From: Microbulbifer elongatus | Lineage (GTDB): Bacteria > Pseudomonadota > Gammaproteobacteria > Pseudomonadales > Cellvibrionaceae | Length of the DNA stretch: 64,000 nucleotides | Assembly: GCF_021165935.1 (NCBI RefSeq) | Contig: NZ_CP088953.1 | Span: 1,054,001 to 1,118,000, forward strand | Direction: 5' to 3' | Shown here: positions 9,352-18,186 of the stretch, piece after piece | Position numbering within the stretch: position 1 is the stretch's first letter | Layout of the letters: the number at the start of each line of letters is the position of its first letter | Program-made: the position numbers and the translations under genes | The notes under the pieces: model-generated | Told to the model about the DNA's origin: nothing | Databases searched by the model: none | Seen by the model: the letters and a program-made list of their open reading frames with translations, nothing else

Positions 9352-9675
9352 ATGAAATACATCTTCGAAGTCACCATCAAGCCCGGTCACACCGCCGAAC
9401 AATACGCCGACGCCTGGGTGCGCGCCTCCGAACTGATCCAGCAGGCGCCCGGTGCCATGGGTACCGAACTGCATCGCAAAATCGGTGAACCGGACAAGCT
9501 GATCGCCATCGCCCGCTGGCAATCCAAAGCGCACCGCGACTCCATGGAAAACAACCACAGTCCGGAAATCGAAAAGATCATCGAAAGTGCCGCGCCGTTT
9601 GTGGAGATTCGCAGCCTGGGTGGGTATGAAGAGCCTGAATGGGTGGTCATGCCTTCGGGGGTGTCGCGGACTTGA
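9352..9675 (+). CDS. Small antibiotic-biosynthesis-monooxygenase-like protein
   Basis: The likely start is MKYIFEVTIKPGHTAEQYAD (107 residues); an upstream in-frame ATG at 9310 would add 14. The length and pattern (strand, helix, then ELHRKIGEPDKLIAIARWQSK and a final VEIRSLGGYEEPEW) suggest a dimeric alpha-beta barrel of the ABM/EthD type. No catalytic role can be read from the sequence. It stands alone, divergent from srkA and convergent with the ribbon-helix-helix gene. Confidence 0.6.
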   Translation: MKYIFEVTIKPGHTAEQYADAWVRASELIQQAPGAMGTELHRKIGEPDKLIAIARWQSKAHRDSMENNHSPEIEKIIESAAPFVEIRSLGGYEEPEWVVMPSGVSRT

Positions 9676-9686
9676 TCAGAGCTTTC

Positions 9687-9872
9687 TTAGTTCTCGTCGC
9701 CGCCAAAAACCTGCTTTTTCCAGCCTTCCCCCATCTGCGCTTCAATGTACTCGCGGATAAACTGCCGCACCTTCTGAGAAGGGGTGACATCCTCCGCAGC
9801 ACACAGCTTTTCAAATAGCGCTTTCTTTTTCGGGTCGATCAAAAGGGTCAATCGTGCAGTACGGTTTTCCAT
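9687..9872 (-). CDS. Ribbon-helix-helix (CopG-like) protein
   Basis: 61 residues. An N-terminal strand RTARLTLLIDPKKKALFEKL followed by two helices (SQKVRQFIREYIEAQM) is the ribbon-helix-helix layout, with basic and polar residues in the strand that would contact DNA. It could be a solitary transcription regulator or an orphan antitoxin; no toxin gene adjoins. It is divergent from the SulP transporter, and the intervening AT-rich region has two palindromes that could be its operators (inference). Confidence 0.65.
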   Translation of the reverse strand: MENRTARLTLLIDPKKKALFEKLCAAEDVTPSQKVRQFIREYIEAQMGEGWKKQVFGGDEN

Positions 9873-9915
9873 GTGAATCCAGCTCGGTAGCTCATAAAGT
9901 CATGTGAATACATAC

Positions 9916-9934
9916 ATGTTAATCAAATTAACAT
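9916..9934. promoter_or_regulatory. Palindrome ATGTTAAT-CAA-ATTAACAT
   Basis: Perfect 8-bp inverted arms with a 3-bp spacer in the AT-rich gap between the RHH gene and sulP. A second one, GATAAT-T-ATTATC, lies at 9956-9968. Both are candidate operators for the RHH protein or another regulator of sulP; no promoter is assigned. Confidence 0.5.
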
Positions 9935-9995
9935 TGAAGATGTATCTAGTGAGAGGATAATTATTATCTAATATCCTTTCAATTCGATCGGCGGA

Positions 9996-11771
9996 GTGGT
10001 TTTCATGGCCCATCGCAGGCACCTTTTTTCCCTCCAGTTCGGATATGCGCTGCGTGAAACATTGCGTGAATCTGCCTACGGGAGACGACAGTTCGCTCGT
10101 GATGTCGGTGCCGGCATTACCGTGGGCATTATTGCTATTCCCCTGGCCATGGCCTTGGCGATTGCATGTGGCGTAGCACCTCAATATGGCCTGTACAGCG
10201 CGTTCGTTGCTGGTTTTCTAATTCCGTTGGCTGGTGGTTCACGTTTCAGTGTGTCGGGTCCTACTGCTGCGTTCGTGGTCATTCTTGTGCCAGTGGTTCA
10301 ACAGTACGGGCTCGCTGGTCTATTGGTGGCCAGCGTGATGGCTGGCGCCATGCAATTACTTATGGCCGGAATGCGTCTCGGGCGTTACATCCAGTACATC
10401 CCCGAGTCGGTCACCCTGGGTTTTACTGCTGGCATCGCTGTGGTGATTGCGCTGCTGCAGGTAGAGGACCTGCTTGGTTTGACGATCGCGGATATGCCCC
10501 ACGAGTTTGCTGGCAAGGTGCAGGCTCTCTCTCTGGCTGTACCCGAGCTGTCGTTGCCAAGTGTGTGTGTCAGCGTTGCCACTCTGATGGTGATGGTGAT
10601 CTGGCCGCGCCTGGGAATCGCAGTACCCGCCCATCTGCCAGCGGTAGTTGTGGGTACCTTGCTTGCGGTTGCGCTCAATGGCTGGGGGCTGCCCGTGGCA
10701 ACGGTGAGTTCCACCTTTGAATTCACATTACCTGATGGTACTGCGGGGGCCGGAATTCCCTCGCTATTGCCGGATTTTCAACTTCCTTGGCAGCGTACCC
10801 AAGTGGGAGAAGAATCGCTTACGTTTAGTTGGGGGCTGGTAAAGGATCTCCTTTCCGCGGCCTTTGCCATCGCCATGCTGGGTGCGATCGAGTCCTTACT
10901 TTGTGCCGTGATTCTCGATGGTATGACTGGCAAGAAGCACAGCGCTAACAGTGAGCTAATGGGGCAGGGGATCGGCAATATTGTCACCCCATTTTTTGGG
11001 GGGATTACTGCGACCGCGGCGATCGCACGCTCCGCGGCCAACGTCCGGGCCGGTGCGCAGTCACCCCTGGCGGCGATGATTCACGCATTGGTTGTGCTGG
11101 TGGCTTTGGTTTCGCTCTCGGCGGTTTTAGGGTACCTGCCGATGGCATCGATGGCGGCCTTGTTAATTGTGGTTGCCTGGAACATGAGTGAAGCCCCCAA
11201 GGCCTTGAAACTGCTGCGTAGCGCGCCGCTAAGTGATGTGTTGGTATTTTCGGTCTGTTTTGCTCTCACAGTTTTTGTCGATATGGTAGTCGCGATATCC
11301 ACCGGTGTGGTTCTCGCATCCTTACTTTTCATGAAAAATATCGCGGAAATGACCCTTGTCAAAGAACTTGATGAGAGCCACAAGCTGGTAGACCAGAGGC
11401 TGCCGCCGGGGTGGAAACTGTTCAAAATAAATGGACCGCTCTTTTTCGCGGCAGCCGACCAAGTATTCTCTGACCTCGCCATTCGCAGCAAAGAGCTTAA
11501 AGGAGTGATCATTTATCTGGATTCAGTCCCTATTCTGGATGCCGGGGGGCTGGTGGCACTGGAGCGATTTCTAGAATTTTGTGCTAACCACCGAGTCACT
11601 GTTTTTCTGGCAGATTTCCAGTTCCAGCCATTGAAAACACTCGCTAAAGCAGGGTTTTCACCGGACAACTATTCATGTTCGTGCGAGTTATTTCCGACAC
11701 TGTCAGCAGCGCTGGAAAGGTTGAATGAGTCAACAGGGGCAGCAGATGAAGCTGGGTCAAGCAGCAGTTGA
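9996..11771 (+). CDS. SulP-family anion transporter with STAS domain
   Basis: A 591-residue inner-membrane transporter. About 10-12 hydrophobic segments occupy residues 35-430, including ITVGIIAIPLAMALAIACGV and the family motif GLYSAFVAGFLIPLAGGSRF followed by SVSGPTAAFVVI. The C-terminal STAS domain (about 445-565) contains IIYLDSVPILDAGGLVALER. SulP proteins carry sulfate, bicarbonate or C4-dicarboxylates; the substrate here cannot be read. Third codon positions look more AT-rich than in neighbouring genes, which may indicate transfer (by eye only). The 3' end overlaps the next small gene. Confidence 0.9.
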   Translation: MVFMAHRRHLFSLQFGYALRETLRESAYGRRQFARDVGAGITVGIIAIPLAMALAIACGVAPQYGLYSAFVAGFLIPLAGGSRFSVSGPTAAFVVILVPVVQQYGLAGLLVASVMAGAMQLLMAGMRLGRYIQYIPESVTLGFTAGIAVVIALLQVEDLLGLTIADMPHEFAGKVQALSLAVPELSLPSVCVSVATLMVMVIWPRLGIAVPAHLPAVVVGTLLAVALNGWGLPVATVSSTFEFTLPDGTAGAGIPSLLPDFQLPWQRTQVGEESLTFSWGLVKDLLSAAFAIAMLGAIESLLCAVILDGMTGKKHSANSELMGQGIGNIVTPFFGGITATAAIARSAANVRAGAQSPLAAMIHALVVLVALVSLSAVLGYLPMASMAALLIVVAWNMSEAPKALKLLRSAPLSDVLVFSVCFALTVFVDMVVAISTGVVLASLLFMKNIAEMTLVKELDESHKLVDQRLPPGWKLFKINGPLFFAAADQVFSDLAIRSKELKGVIIYLDSVPILDAGGLVALERFLEFCANHRVTVFLADFQFQPLKTLAKAGFSPDNYSCSCELFPTLSAALERLNESTGAADEAGSSSS

Positions 11772-11976
11772 GTTTAAAGCCGGGAGGCTAGAGGAAGTTC
11801 AGATTCGAAAGAATCCCAGTGATGTGAATCAGTGGTTTGTTATGGTCCGTACAGCTGGCGGTGCATCACTGATTCTTGCTGATGAGCGAGATGCGCCTAT
11901 TGTGGATGGCGACCTAACTCGGTTGGTGGGTATTCTGAAAGATATTGGCTGCAGAGAAGCGAGGATATTTCCGTGA
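11725..11976 (+). CDS. Small unknown protein overlapping sulP
   Basis: 83 residues with no recognised domain. Mixed strand/helix pattern: AAVEFKAGRLEEVQIRK, WFVMVRTAGGASLILADERD, LVGILKDIGCREARIFP. No membrane segment. The start at 11725 is backed by GGAAAGG just upstream and places 47 bp inside the end of sulP in another frame, so the two are probably translationally coupled. A partner or modulator of the transporter is possible but unproven. A bidirectional terminator follows. Confidence 0.6.
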   Translation: MSQQGQQMKLGQAAVEFKAGRLEEVQIRKNPSDVNQWFVMVRTAGGASLILADERDAPIVDGDLTRLVGILKDIGCREARIFP

Positions 11977-11983
11977 TGGGCCG

Positions 11984-12022
11984 AAATGGCACCGGGGCTG
12001 ATTACCCCGGTGCCATTTTTTA
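11984..12022. terminator. Bidirectional terminator between sulP unit and FabH-like gene
   Basis: Stem AAATGGCACCGGGG (11984-11997) with a 7-nt loop pairs with 12005-12018 and is followed by T residues on the plus strand and preceded by A residues, so it serves both convergent units. It overlaps the stop codon of the FabH-like gene. Confidence 0.85.
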
Positions 12023-13165
12023 GATGGCGACTTTTTCCAGCGCCAGACTGCCAATGGAATAACCCGCACCGAAGGAGCAGATCACCCCGGTGCTGCCCAC
12101 CGGCAGATCGTCGCTGTTCAGGTTGAAGGCGATGACCGAACCGGCACAGCCGGTGTTGGCGTATTCGTCCAGCACAATAGGCGCGCGCTCGGGCGAGGCG
12201 TCGTTGCCCATCAGCTTTTTCGCGATCAGCAGGTTCATGTTGATATTCGCCTGGTGCAGCCACCAGCGGCTGATGGCGTTGGGCTCGTAGCCCAGTTCCT
12301 GCACCTGATTTTCCAGGTGCGCCGCCGCCATGGGGCAGACTTCCTTGAATACCTTGCGGCCGTTCTGACGGAACAGTTTACCCTCGCCAAATGCAGCAAC
12401 ATCCGCGGCGCGAGAGGTATAGCTGAAGTTGGAACGGATATTATTCGAAAACACGGTTTTCGCTTTGGTGCCGAGAATTTCCCAGGCGGTTTCCGCGTTG
12501 CAGGTATCCTTACGTTCCACCACCGTGGCCACCGCCACATCCCCAAAAATAAAATGGCTGTCGCGATCGGTGTAATCCACCTGGGGCGAGGCCAGTTCCG
12601 GGTTGATCACCAGCACCGCTTTGGCGGAGCCGGAGCTGATTGCGTCCACTGCGCGCTGCAGCGCGAAGGTCGCCGAGGAGCAGGCCACTTCCATATCAAA
12701 CGCAAAACCGTCGATACCCAGCTCGGCCTGAATCTCAATGGCAATGGCCGGGTAGGCGCGCTGCAGGTAAGACGCACCTACAATCACCGCATCGATGTCT
12801 TCCGGCTTTTTGTTGGCTTTCTCCAATGCCAGCTTCGCCGCCTTCAGGCCCATCTCCGCCTGCAGGCACAGTTCTTCGTCTGCGCGCTCTGGCAGATAGG
12901 GGCGCATACGCTCCGGATCGAGAATGCCCTCTTTGCTGATCACATAGCGGCTCTTGATGCCGGAAGCCTTCTCGATAAATTCCGCCGAGGAGTAGGGCTT
13001 CGCCTGCAGCTCGCCAGACTCGATCGCGTCGGCGTTCTCGCGGTTATATTTTTCCGCATAGGTATTGAGTGCCTGCACCAGCTCTTCATTGCTGATGGAT
13101 TCCGGCGGTGTCCACAGACCGGTACCACTGATCACGATGCCGCGGGGCATTTCGAATGTACTCAT
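12020..13165 (-). CDS. Beta-ketoacyl-ACP synthase III-like protein
   Basis: A 381-residue thiolase-fold enzyme longer than canonical FabH (about 320). The catalytic Cys lies in MEVACSSATFALQ, His in WWLHQANINMN and Asn in DEYANTGCAGSVIAFN. The extended N-terminal half (ALNTYAEKYNRENADAIESG) resembles the PA3286-type synthases of Pseudomonas that condense medium-chain acyl-CoA with malonyl-ACP, feeding beta-oxidation products into synthesis. That specificity is inferred from overall likeness. Single-gene unit, convergent with the sulP pair. Confidence 0.85.
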   Translation of the reverse strand: MSTFEMPRGIVISGTGLWTPPESISNEELVQALNTYAEKYNRENADAIESGELQAKPYSSAEFIEKASGIKSRYVISKEGILDPERMRPYLPERADEELCLQAEMGLKAAKLALEKANKKPEDIDAVIVGASYLQRAYPAIAIEIQAELGIDGFAFDMEVACSSATFALQRAVDAISSGSAKAVLVINPELASPQVDYTDRDSHFIFGDVAVATVVERKDTCNAETAWEILGTKAKTVFSNNIRSNFSYTSRAADVAAFGEGKLFRQNGRKVFKEVCPMAAAHLENQVQELGYEPNAISRWWLHQANINMNLLIAKKLMGNDASPERAPIVLDEYANTGCAGSVIAFNLNSDDLPVGSTGVICSFGAGYSIGSLALEKVAI

Positions 13166-13374
13166 GTTTTGATCCCATCATCCCGTCGTGCGTCATACCC
13201 GCGGAGCCCTATACAGTGCCGGGCCGGATCGGGCGAACTCTATTTATAACGTTAGCAGCCGGTGGATTTTTGCGCAGCCGCTGAAAAGGGCGACTATTGT
13301 GGCGCCTAGGGTCACATCGGTCTAGAAATGAGCGCAGGAGTACCGGTTGGTCAGGTTGGGGATCTGGCTGAGTG

Positions 13375-14118
13375 CTAGGGGGTTCTGGCCAGCGCAATAC
13401 TGGTGACGCGCTTGGCACCTGCATCCAGTAATGACTGCGCAGCCGCTTCCTGAGTCGCCCCAGTGGTAATCACATCATCCACCAGCCCGATATGCTGCCC
13501 CTGTACCTGTGTCTGCGCCTCGAAGCTGCGAATCAGGTTTTTGCGCCGCTGGGTGCGGGTGAGTTTTTGTTGGCTGCTGGTGGCGGTGATCTTGCGCAGG
13601 GCGCGGGCATCTACCGGGATGCGCCAGTGTTTGCCGAGGATATCGGCGATCAGCCGGGCCTGGTTGTAACCGCGCTCGAACAGTTGCTTGCGCCAGTGCA
13701 TGGGTACCGGCACCAGAAGGTCCGGGCGCTGGGCGCCGGTTATCTGATCTTTCAATCTTTCGGCGGTGAGTTCTGCCAGGGTACGGCCGGCGGTGAGGTC
13801 GCGGCGGTACTTGAAGCGCTGTATCAGTTGCGATACCGGGTAGGCGTAGCACCAGCTGGCGTAACTGCGGGTCTGGGGTGGGGGCTGTTGCAGGCAGGTG
13901 GCACACTGTTGGTCGGCGAGATCTGCCAGGGGGATGGCGCAGCGCTGGCAGCTGTGGCCGAGGTTCGGCAGGTCGTGCCGACAGGGATTGCAGATGCCAA
14001 AATGCACCTCCTCGCCACTGCCGCAGAGCAGGCACCGCGCCAGGTGTCGGTCTACTGTGCCGCCGATCAGCTGGCCAAAAAATCGTCCTGGAGCCATTGC
14101 CATCCTCCCTGATCGCAA
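13375..14118 (-). CDS. comF: ComF-family phosphoribosyltransferase-like protein
   Basis: 247 residues. An N-terminal zinc-finger region carries CLLCG, CNPCRHDL, CQRCAIPL and CATC (about residues 30-85); the C-terminal PRTase domain has LVPVPMHWRKQLFERGYNQA and the PRPP loop GLVDDVITTGATQEAAAQ. ComF/GntX proteins are needed for DNA uptake or gluconate growth in some bacteria; the reaction is not settled. The gene is divergent from bioB, a common gammaproteobacterial arrangement. Confidence 0.9.
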   Translation of the reverse strand: MRSGRMAMAPGRFFGQLIGGTVDRHLARCLLCGSGEEVHFGICNPCRHDLPNLGHSCQRCAIPLADLADQQCATCLQQPPPQTRSYASWCYAYPVSQLIQRFKYRRDLTAGRTLAELTAERLKDQITGAQRPDLLVPVPMHWRKQLFERGYNQARLIADILGKHWRIPVDARALRKITATSSQQKLTRTQRRKNLIRSFEAQTQVQGQHIGLVDDVITTGATQEAAAQSLLDAGAKRVTSIALARTP

Positions 14119-14178
14119 CTCTTATTTAACTCTCATTCAACGCCCATTCCCGCACCGCCCTCGCACCGGGCCAACACC

Positions 14179-14209
14179 TGTAAACCAGAAACGGTTCTGT
14201 TGGTTGACA
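14179..14209. promoter_or_regulatory. BirA operator
   Basis: Inverted half-sites TGTAAACC and GGTTGACA separated by 15 bp match the consensus biotin operator TTGTAAACC-N15-GGTTTACAA closely. The right half contains the -35 box of the bio promoter, so holo-BirA bound here would block bioB transcription when biotin is plentiful. Confidence 0.88.
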
Positions 14210-14231
14210 GCGAAGGGGCCCCCGCTAAACT
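14204..14231 (+). promoter_or_regulatory. Promoter of the bio operon
   Basis: TTGACA at 14204-14209, a 16-bp spacer, then TAAACT at 14226-14231. The -35 box is inside the BirA operator. The leader from here to the GTG start of bioB is about 115 nt. Confidence 0.7.
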
Positions 14232-14348
14232 GACAGCCTTTATCCATAATGCCAAGAACAATCTGGCGCAGGCCCCGCCTTGCGCCGGTCGACGGCAAGC
14301 GCCCCAGGCTTTGACTGCTGGGTCTTGCCGCCCGAGGAGAGAAATCCT

Positions 14349-15434
14349 GTGACTGCCAACCCGCAAATGCCTTCCGCGTCTTCGACCTACGGCCAAGTGC
14401 GCCACGACTGGACCCGCCAGCAGGTGCTGGATCTGTTCGCGCTGCCGTTTAACGATCTGCTGTTCACCGCGCAGACGGTGCATCGCCAGCATTTTGACGC
14501 CAACCGGGTACAGGTGAGCACGCTGTGCTCCATCAAGACCGGCGCCTGTCCGGAAGACTGCAGCTACTGTCCCCAGAGTGCCCGCTACGATACCGGCCTG
14601 GAGCGTGAGAAGCTGATGAAGGTCGAGGCGGTGGTGGAAGAGGCCCGTGCGGCCAAGGCCAGCGGTGCCACCCGCTTCTGTATGGGTGCGGCCTGGCGCT
14701 CGCCGAAGAAAAAAGACATGCCCTATGTCACCAAGATGGTGAAGGAAGTGAAGTCCCTGGGACTGGAAACCTGCATGACCCTGGGAATGCTCAATGACGA
14801 GCAGGCCAAGGACCTGGCGGAGGCCGGCCTCGACTACTACAACCACAACCTGGATACCTCGCCGGAGTATTACGGGGATATCATCACCACCCGCACCTAC
14901 GAGGACCGCTTGAATACCCTGTCCAATGTGCGTGCAGCGGGTATGAAAGTCTGCGCCGGTGGCATTATCGGCCTGGGCGAGGAAGAGAAAGATCGCGCGG
15001 GGCTGCTGATGCAGCTGGCCAATCTGCCGGAGCAGCCGGAATCCGTGCCCATCAATATGCTGGTGAAAGTCGCAGGCACCCCGTTGGAAAACAACGACGA
15101 CCTCGACCCGTTCGAGTTTATCCGCTGCATCGCCGTGGCCCGCATCATGATGCCGAAGTCCCATGTGCGCCTGTCCGCCGGCCGCGAATCCATGAACGAC
15201 GAGATGCAATCCCTGGCTTTCCTCGCCGGTGCCAACTCCATCTTCTACGGGGAAAAACTCCTCACCACCGGCAACCCGGAAGCCAACAAGGACATGCAGC
15301 TGTTCAACCGCCTTGGTATCAAGCCGGAGGAATACCACCAGCACGAAGACGAGGCTGCGGTGGAGGCGGAGCTGCAATCCCAGATTGCTGACCAACAAAA
15401 CGACCCGTTCTTTTACGACGCCGCCAAGGCGTAA
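14349..15434 (+). CDS. bioB: Biotin synthase
   Basis: A radical-SAM enzyme inserting sulfur into dethiobiotin. The preferred start is GTG at 14349 (361 residues), because GAGGAGAG lies just upstream; an in-frame ATG occurs at 14280, without such a site. The 4Fe-4S cysteines are C67, C71 and C74 in [10 protein letters not shown]; the auxiliary cluster region includes [17 protein letters not shown] and ETCMTLGML. Conserved [11 protein letters not shown] and [12 protein letters not shown] are present. First gene of bioB-bioF-bioHC. Confidence 0.97.
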   Translation: MTANPQMPSASSTYGQVRHDWTRQQVLDLFALPFNDLLFTAQTVHRQHFDANRVQVSTLCSIKTGACPEDCSYCPQSARYDTGLEREKLMKVEAVVEEARAAKASGATRFCMGAAWRSPKKKDMPYVTKMVKEVKSLGLETCMTLGMLNDEQAKDLAEAGLDYYNHNLDTSPEYYGDIITTRTYEDRLNTLSNVRAAGMKVCAGGIIGLGEEEKDRAGLLMQLANLPEQPESVPINMLVKVAGTPLENNDDLDPFEFIRCIAVARIMMPKSHVRLSAGRESMNDEMQSLAFLAGANSIFYGEKLLTTGNPEANKDMQLFNRLGIKPEEYHQHEDEAAVEAELQSQIADQQNDPFFYDAAKA

Positions 15435-15448
15435 GTGCATCGGTTGTT

Positions 15449-16642
15449 GTGTCCAGCCTGCAGGAATTTCTGAATACGCGCCTGGCCGAGCGCCGGGCGC
15501 AGCAGTTGTATCGCCAGCACAAAATTCTCGCTGCCGCGCCGGGCCCACTGGCGGTGGTGGATGGCCGTGAACTGATTACCTTCAGCAGCAATGATTACCT
15601 CGGCCTCGCCTCCCACCCGGAAGTGATTGCCGCGCAGCAGCGCGGTGCGCTACTTGGCGCGGGCGCGACCGCCTCCCACCTGGTCAATGGCCACTTCGAT
15701 ATTCACCGGCAGCTGCAACACAAGATCGCCGAAGTCACCGGGCGCGAGGCCGCGTTGCTGTTTGGCAGTGGTTATATGGCCAATGTAGGTGCGATCAACG
15801 CGCTGGTGGGGCGCGGTGATTTTGTGGTGCAGGACAAGCTCAATCACGCATCGCTGATCGACGGTGGACGTATTTCTGGCGCCCAGTATCTGCGCTTTGT
15901 CCACAATGACCTGCACGGCCTGGAGCGGCAGCTCCAGCGTGCACGGAAAAAGTCTGACGGAAAAATTCTGCTGGCGGTGGACGGCGTCTACAGCATGGAT
16001 GGCGACACCGCTCATCTCGCTGAAATGGCCGCATTGTGTGATCGCTTTGATGCCTGGCTGATGGTGGATGAAGCCCACGGCTTCGGGGTGATGGGGAGCG
16101 ATGCATTCCCCTGTGCCGGCAGCGCCGCTGCCGCGGGTCTGGATCAGCAAAGCGCGCCCATCGTGATGGGAACACTCGGCAAGGCCGCCGGCAATGGCGG
16201 TGCCTTTATCGCAGGCTCCCAGGCGCTGATCGATTATCTGACCCAGTTTGCCCGCACCTATATTTACACCACCGGAATACCACCGGCAGTGGCGGCGGGC
16301 TGTCTGCGTGCACTGGAATTGATGCAGCAGGAACCGCTGCGGGAAACCCTGCAGCAGCGCATTGCTTATTTCCGCCAGCGTGCCACCGCGCTGGCACTGC
16401 CCCTGGAAAATTCCACCAGTGCCATCCAGCCACTGGTACTGGGTTGCGAAAAAACCGTGCTCCGTGTTGCCGAGCAATTGCAGCGCGCGGGTTATCTGGT
16501 GGGTGCCATTCGCCCACCCACGGTGCCCGCCGGTACCGCGCGGTTGCGCATCACGCTTTCCGCCACCCACACCCAGGCGCAGATCGATGGACTGCTGCAA
16601 GCGCTGGTGGCGGCACTCAAATCCAGCGAGGTAGCGGTATGA
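15449..16642 (+). CDS. bioF: 8-amino-7-oxononanoate synthase
   Basis: A 397-residue PLP enzyme condensing pimeloyl-ACP with alanine. The start is GTG 14 bp after bioB. SSNDYLGLASHPEVI, GSGYMANVGAINALVG and VDEAHGFGVMG are family signatures, and the PLP lysine is in MGTLGKAAGNGGAFI. Its stop overlaps the next start as ATGA, so translation is coupled to bioHC. Confidence 0.96.
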   Translation: MSSLQEFLNTRLAERRAQQLYRQHKILAAAPGPLAVVDGRELITFSSNDYLGLASHPEVIAAQQRGALLGAGATASHLVNGHFDIHRQLQHKIAEVTGREAALLFGSGYMANVGAINALVGRGDFVVQDKLNHASLIDGGRISGAQYLRFVHNDLHGLERQLQRARKKSDGKILLAVDGVYSMDGDTAHLAEMAALCDRFDAWLMVDEAHGFGVMGSDAFPCAGSAAAAGLDQQSAPIVMGTLGKAAGNGGAFIAGSQALIDYLTQFARTYIYTTGIPPAVAAGCLRALELMQQEPLRETLQQRIAYFRQRATALALPLENSTSAIQPLVLGCEKTVLRVAEQLQRAGYLVGAIRPPTVPAGTARLRITLSATHTQAQIDGLLQALVAALKSSEVAV

Positions 16643-18180
16643 ACCTGGCATTGATCCACGGCTGGGGCGGCGATAGTCGCTGCTGGCAGCCGTTGCTCGA
16701 AAGGCTGGATGGCGTGTTTGCGCAGGTCGTCAACATCGAGCTGCCCGGCTTTGGCGGCCGGACACAAGAACCCTGGCCGAATACCGACGAATTGCTTGTA
16801 CAAATAGAAGCGCAGCTGCCGGAAAACTGTCTGCTGATTGGCTGGTCTCTGGGCGGAATGCTGGCCACACAACTGGCGGCCCGCAGCAATAAGGTGCGCG
16901 GACTGGTGACCATTGCCAGTAACGGCAGCTTTGTTGCACGGGGCGATTGGCCGGGAATGGATGAACGTGTCTTTGCGGAGTTCTGCCGCGCCCAGCGCGA
17001 AGCGCCGGAAAAAAACCTGGTGCGCTTTTGCGGTCTCGAGGCCCGTGGCGACTCGGAAATGCGCAGTCTGCTGAAAACCCTAAAGGACTGGCAGCCTGCA
17101 ATCATTCCCGCTGCCTGGTGTGAGGCACTGGCCTGTCTCGGCGAGCTGGACAATCGCGCTTTGTTGGCGACACTGGCGCTGCCCGCGCTGCATATATTCG
17201 GCGAGGGAGACGCGCTGGTGCCGGTGGCTGCGACCCAGGCGATCGCAGCGGTAGGTGCGCAGGTCAAGGTCATTCCCCAGGCGGGCCACTGCCCGCACCT
17301 CACGGGCGCGCAGGAAGTTGCTGGGCTCATCAGAAGCTTTTCCCAGTCACTGAATACCAGCCCCGCGCCACTGAAAAAATCCTCGGTGGCACGCGCCTTT
17401 GGCCGCGCCGCCGCCAGCTACGATGCCGCGGCCCATCTGCAGCGCGCAGTGTGTCGCGCCCTGTTACAGCGCGCGGAAGAAGGCTGGTCGCCCAAACGGA
17501 TTCTCGATCTCGGCAGCGGTACCGGCTACGGCAGTGAACTGCTGCGCAAGCGCTTCCCGGACGCAGAGATCATCGCTCTGGATATTGCGCCACAGATGCT
17601 GGGGTATGCCCGCGAACACCGCCCGGTGGCGGACGGCTATGTGGCGGCAGACGCGGAACAGTTGCCGTTGGCAGAGGGCACCGTGGATCTGGTGTTTTCC
17701 AGTTTCGCCCTGCAGTGGTGCTACGATTTGCCGAAACTGTTTGCGGAAATCCGTCGCGTACTAAGTCCCGACGGCAACACACTGATTTCCACCCTGGTGC
17801 CGGGCACCTTGCGAGAGCTGGAAACAAGCTGGGCGGCGGTAGACGAGGCGGTGCATGTAAACCGCTTCCTGCCGGTGGAAGCCTGGCGCAGTGCCTGCGA
17901 AAAAAATCAGTTGCACAGCAGCATCGCCACCGAGCAGCGGGTATTGCACTTCGACCGGCTTAAAACCTTGATGCAGGAACTGAAAAGTATCGGTGCCCAC
18001 AACGTCAATCGCGCAGCGGGCAAGGGGCTGTTGAGCCGGGAAAAGTTGCGCACGCTGACCGAAGCCTATGAACGCCAGCGCACCCCCGCCGGCCTACCGG
18101 CCACCTATCAGGTGCTGTACCTGCAGTTGGCCCATGGTGAGGCCGGTTCAGTTTCCATGGACTTCGCCGCTTCCGTTTAA
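16639..18180 (+). CDS. bioHC: BioH-BioC fusion: pimeloyl-ACP methyl esterase / malonyl-ACP O-methyltransferase
   Basis: A 513-residue fusion starting at the ATG that overlaps the bioF stop. Residues 1-235 are a BioH-type alpha/beta hydrolase: nucleophile S70 in GWSLGG, D191 in GEGDALVP and H217 in GHCPHL. A linker of about 10-15 residues (SPAPLKKSS) leads to a BioC methyltransferase from about 250, with SAM motif ILDLGSGTGYGSELL (288-302) and FSSFALQWCYDLPKLF. BioC methylates malonyl-ACP to start pimelate synthesis; BioH removes the methyl group at the end. One polypeptide thus holds the first and last steps. bioA and bioD are not in the window. A bioC-bioH fusion is, to my recollection, known in related cellvibrionads. 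Confidence 0.93.
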   Translation: MNLALIHGWGGDSRCWQPLLERLDGVFAQVVNIELPGFGGRTQEPWPNTDELLVQIEAQLPENCLLIGWSLGGMLATQLAARSNKVRGLVTIASNGSFVARGDWPGMDERVFAEFCRAQREAPEKNLVRFCGLEARGDSEMRSLLKTLKDWQPAIIPAAWCEALACLGELDNRALLATLALPALHIFGEGDALVPVAATQAIAAVGAQVKVIPQAGHCPHLTGAQEVAGLIRSFSQSLNTSPAPLKKSSVARAFGRAAASYDAAAHLQRAVCRALLQRAEEGWSPKRILDLGSGTGYGSELLRKRFPDAEIIALDIAPQMLGYAREHRPVADGYVAADAEQLPLAEGTVDLVFSSFALQWCYDLPKLFAEIRRVLSPDGNTLISTLVPGTLRELETSWAAVDEAVHVNRFLPVEAWRSACEKNQLHSSIATEQRVLHFDRLKTLMQELKSIGAHNVNRAAGKGLLSREKLRTLTEAYERQRTPAGLPATYQVLYLQLAHGEAGSVSMDFAASV

Positions 18181-18186
18181 CGGCCG

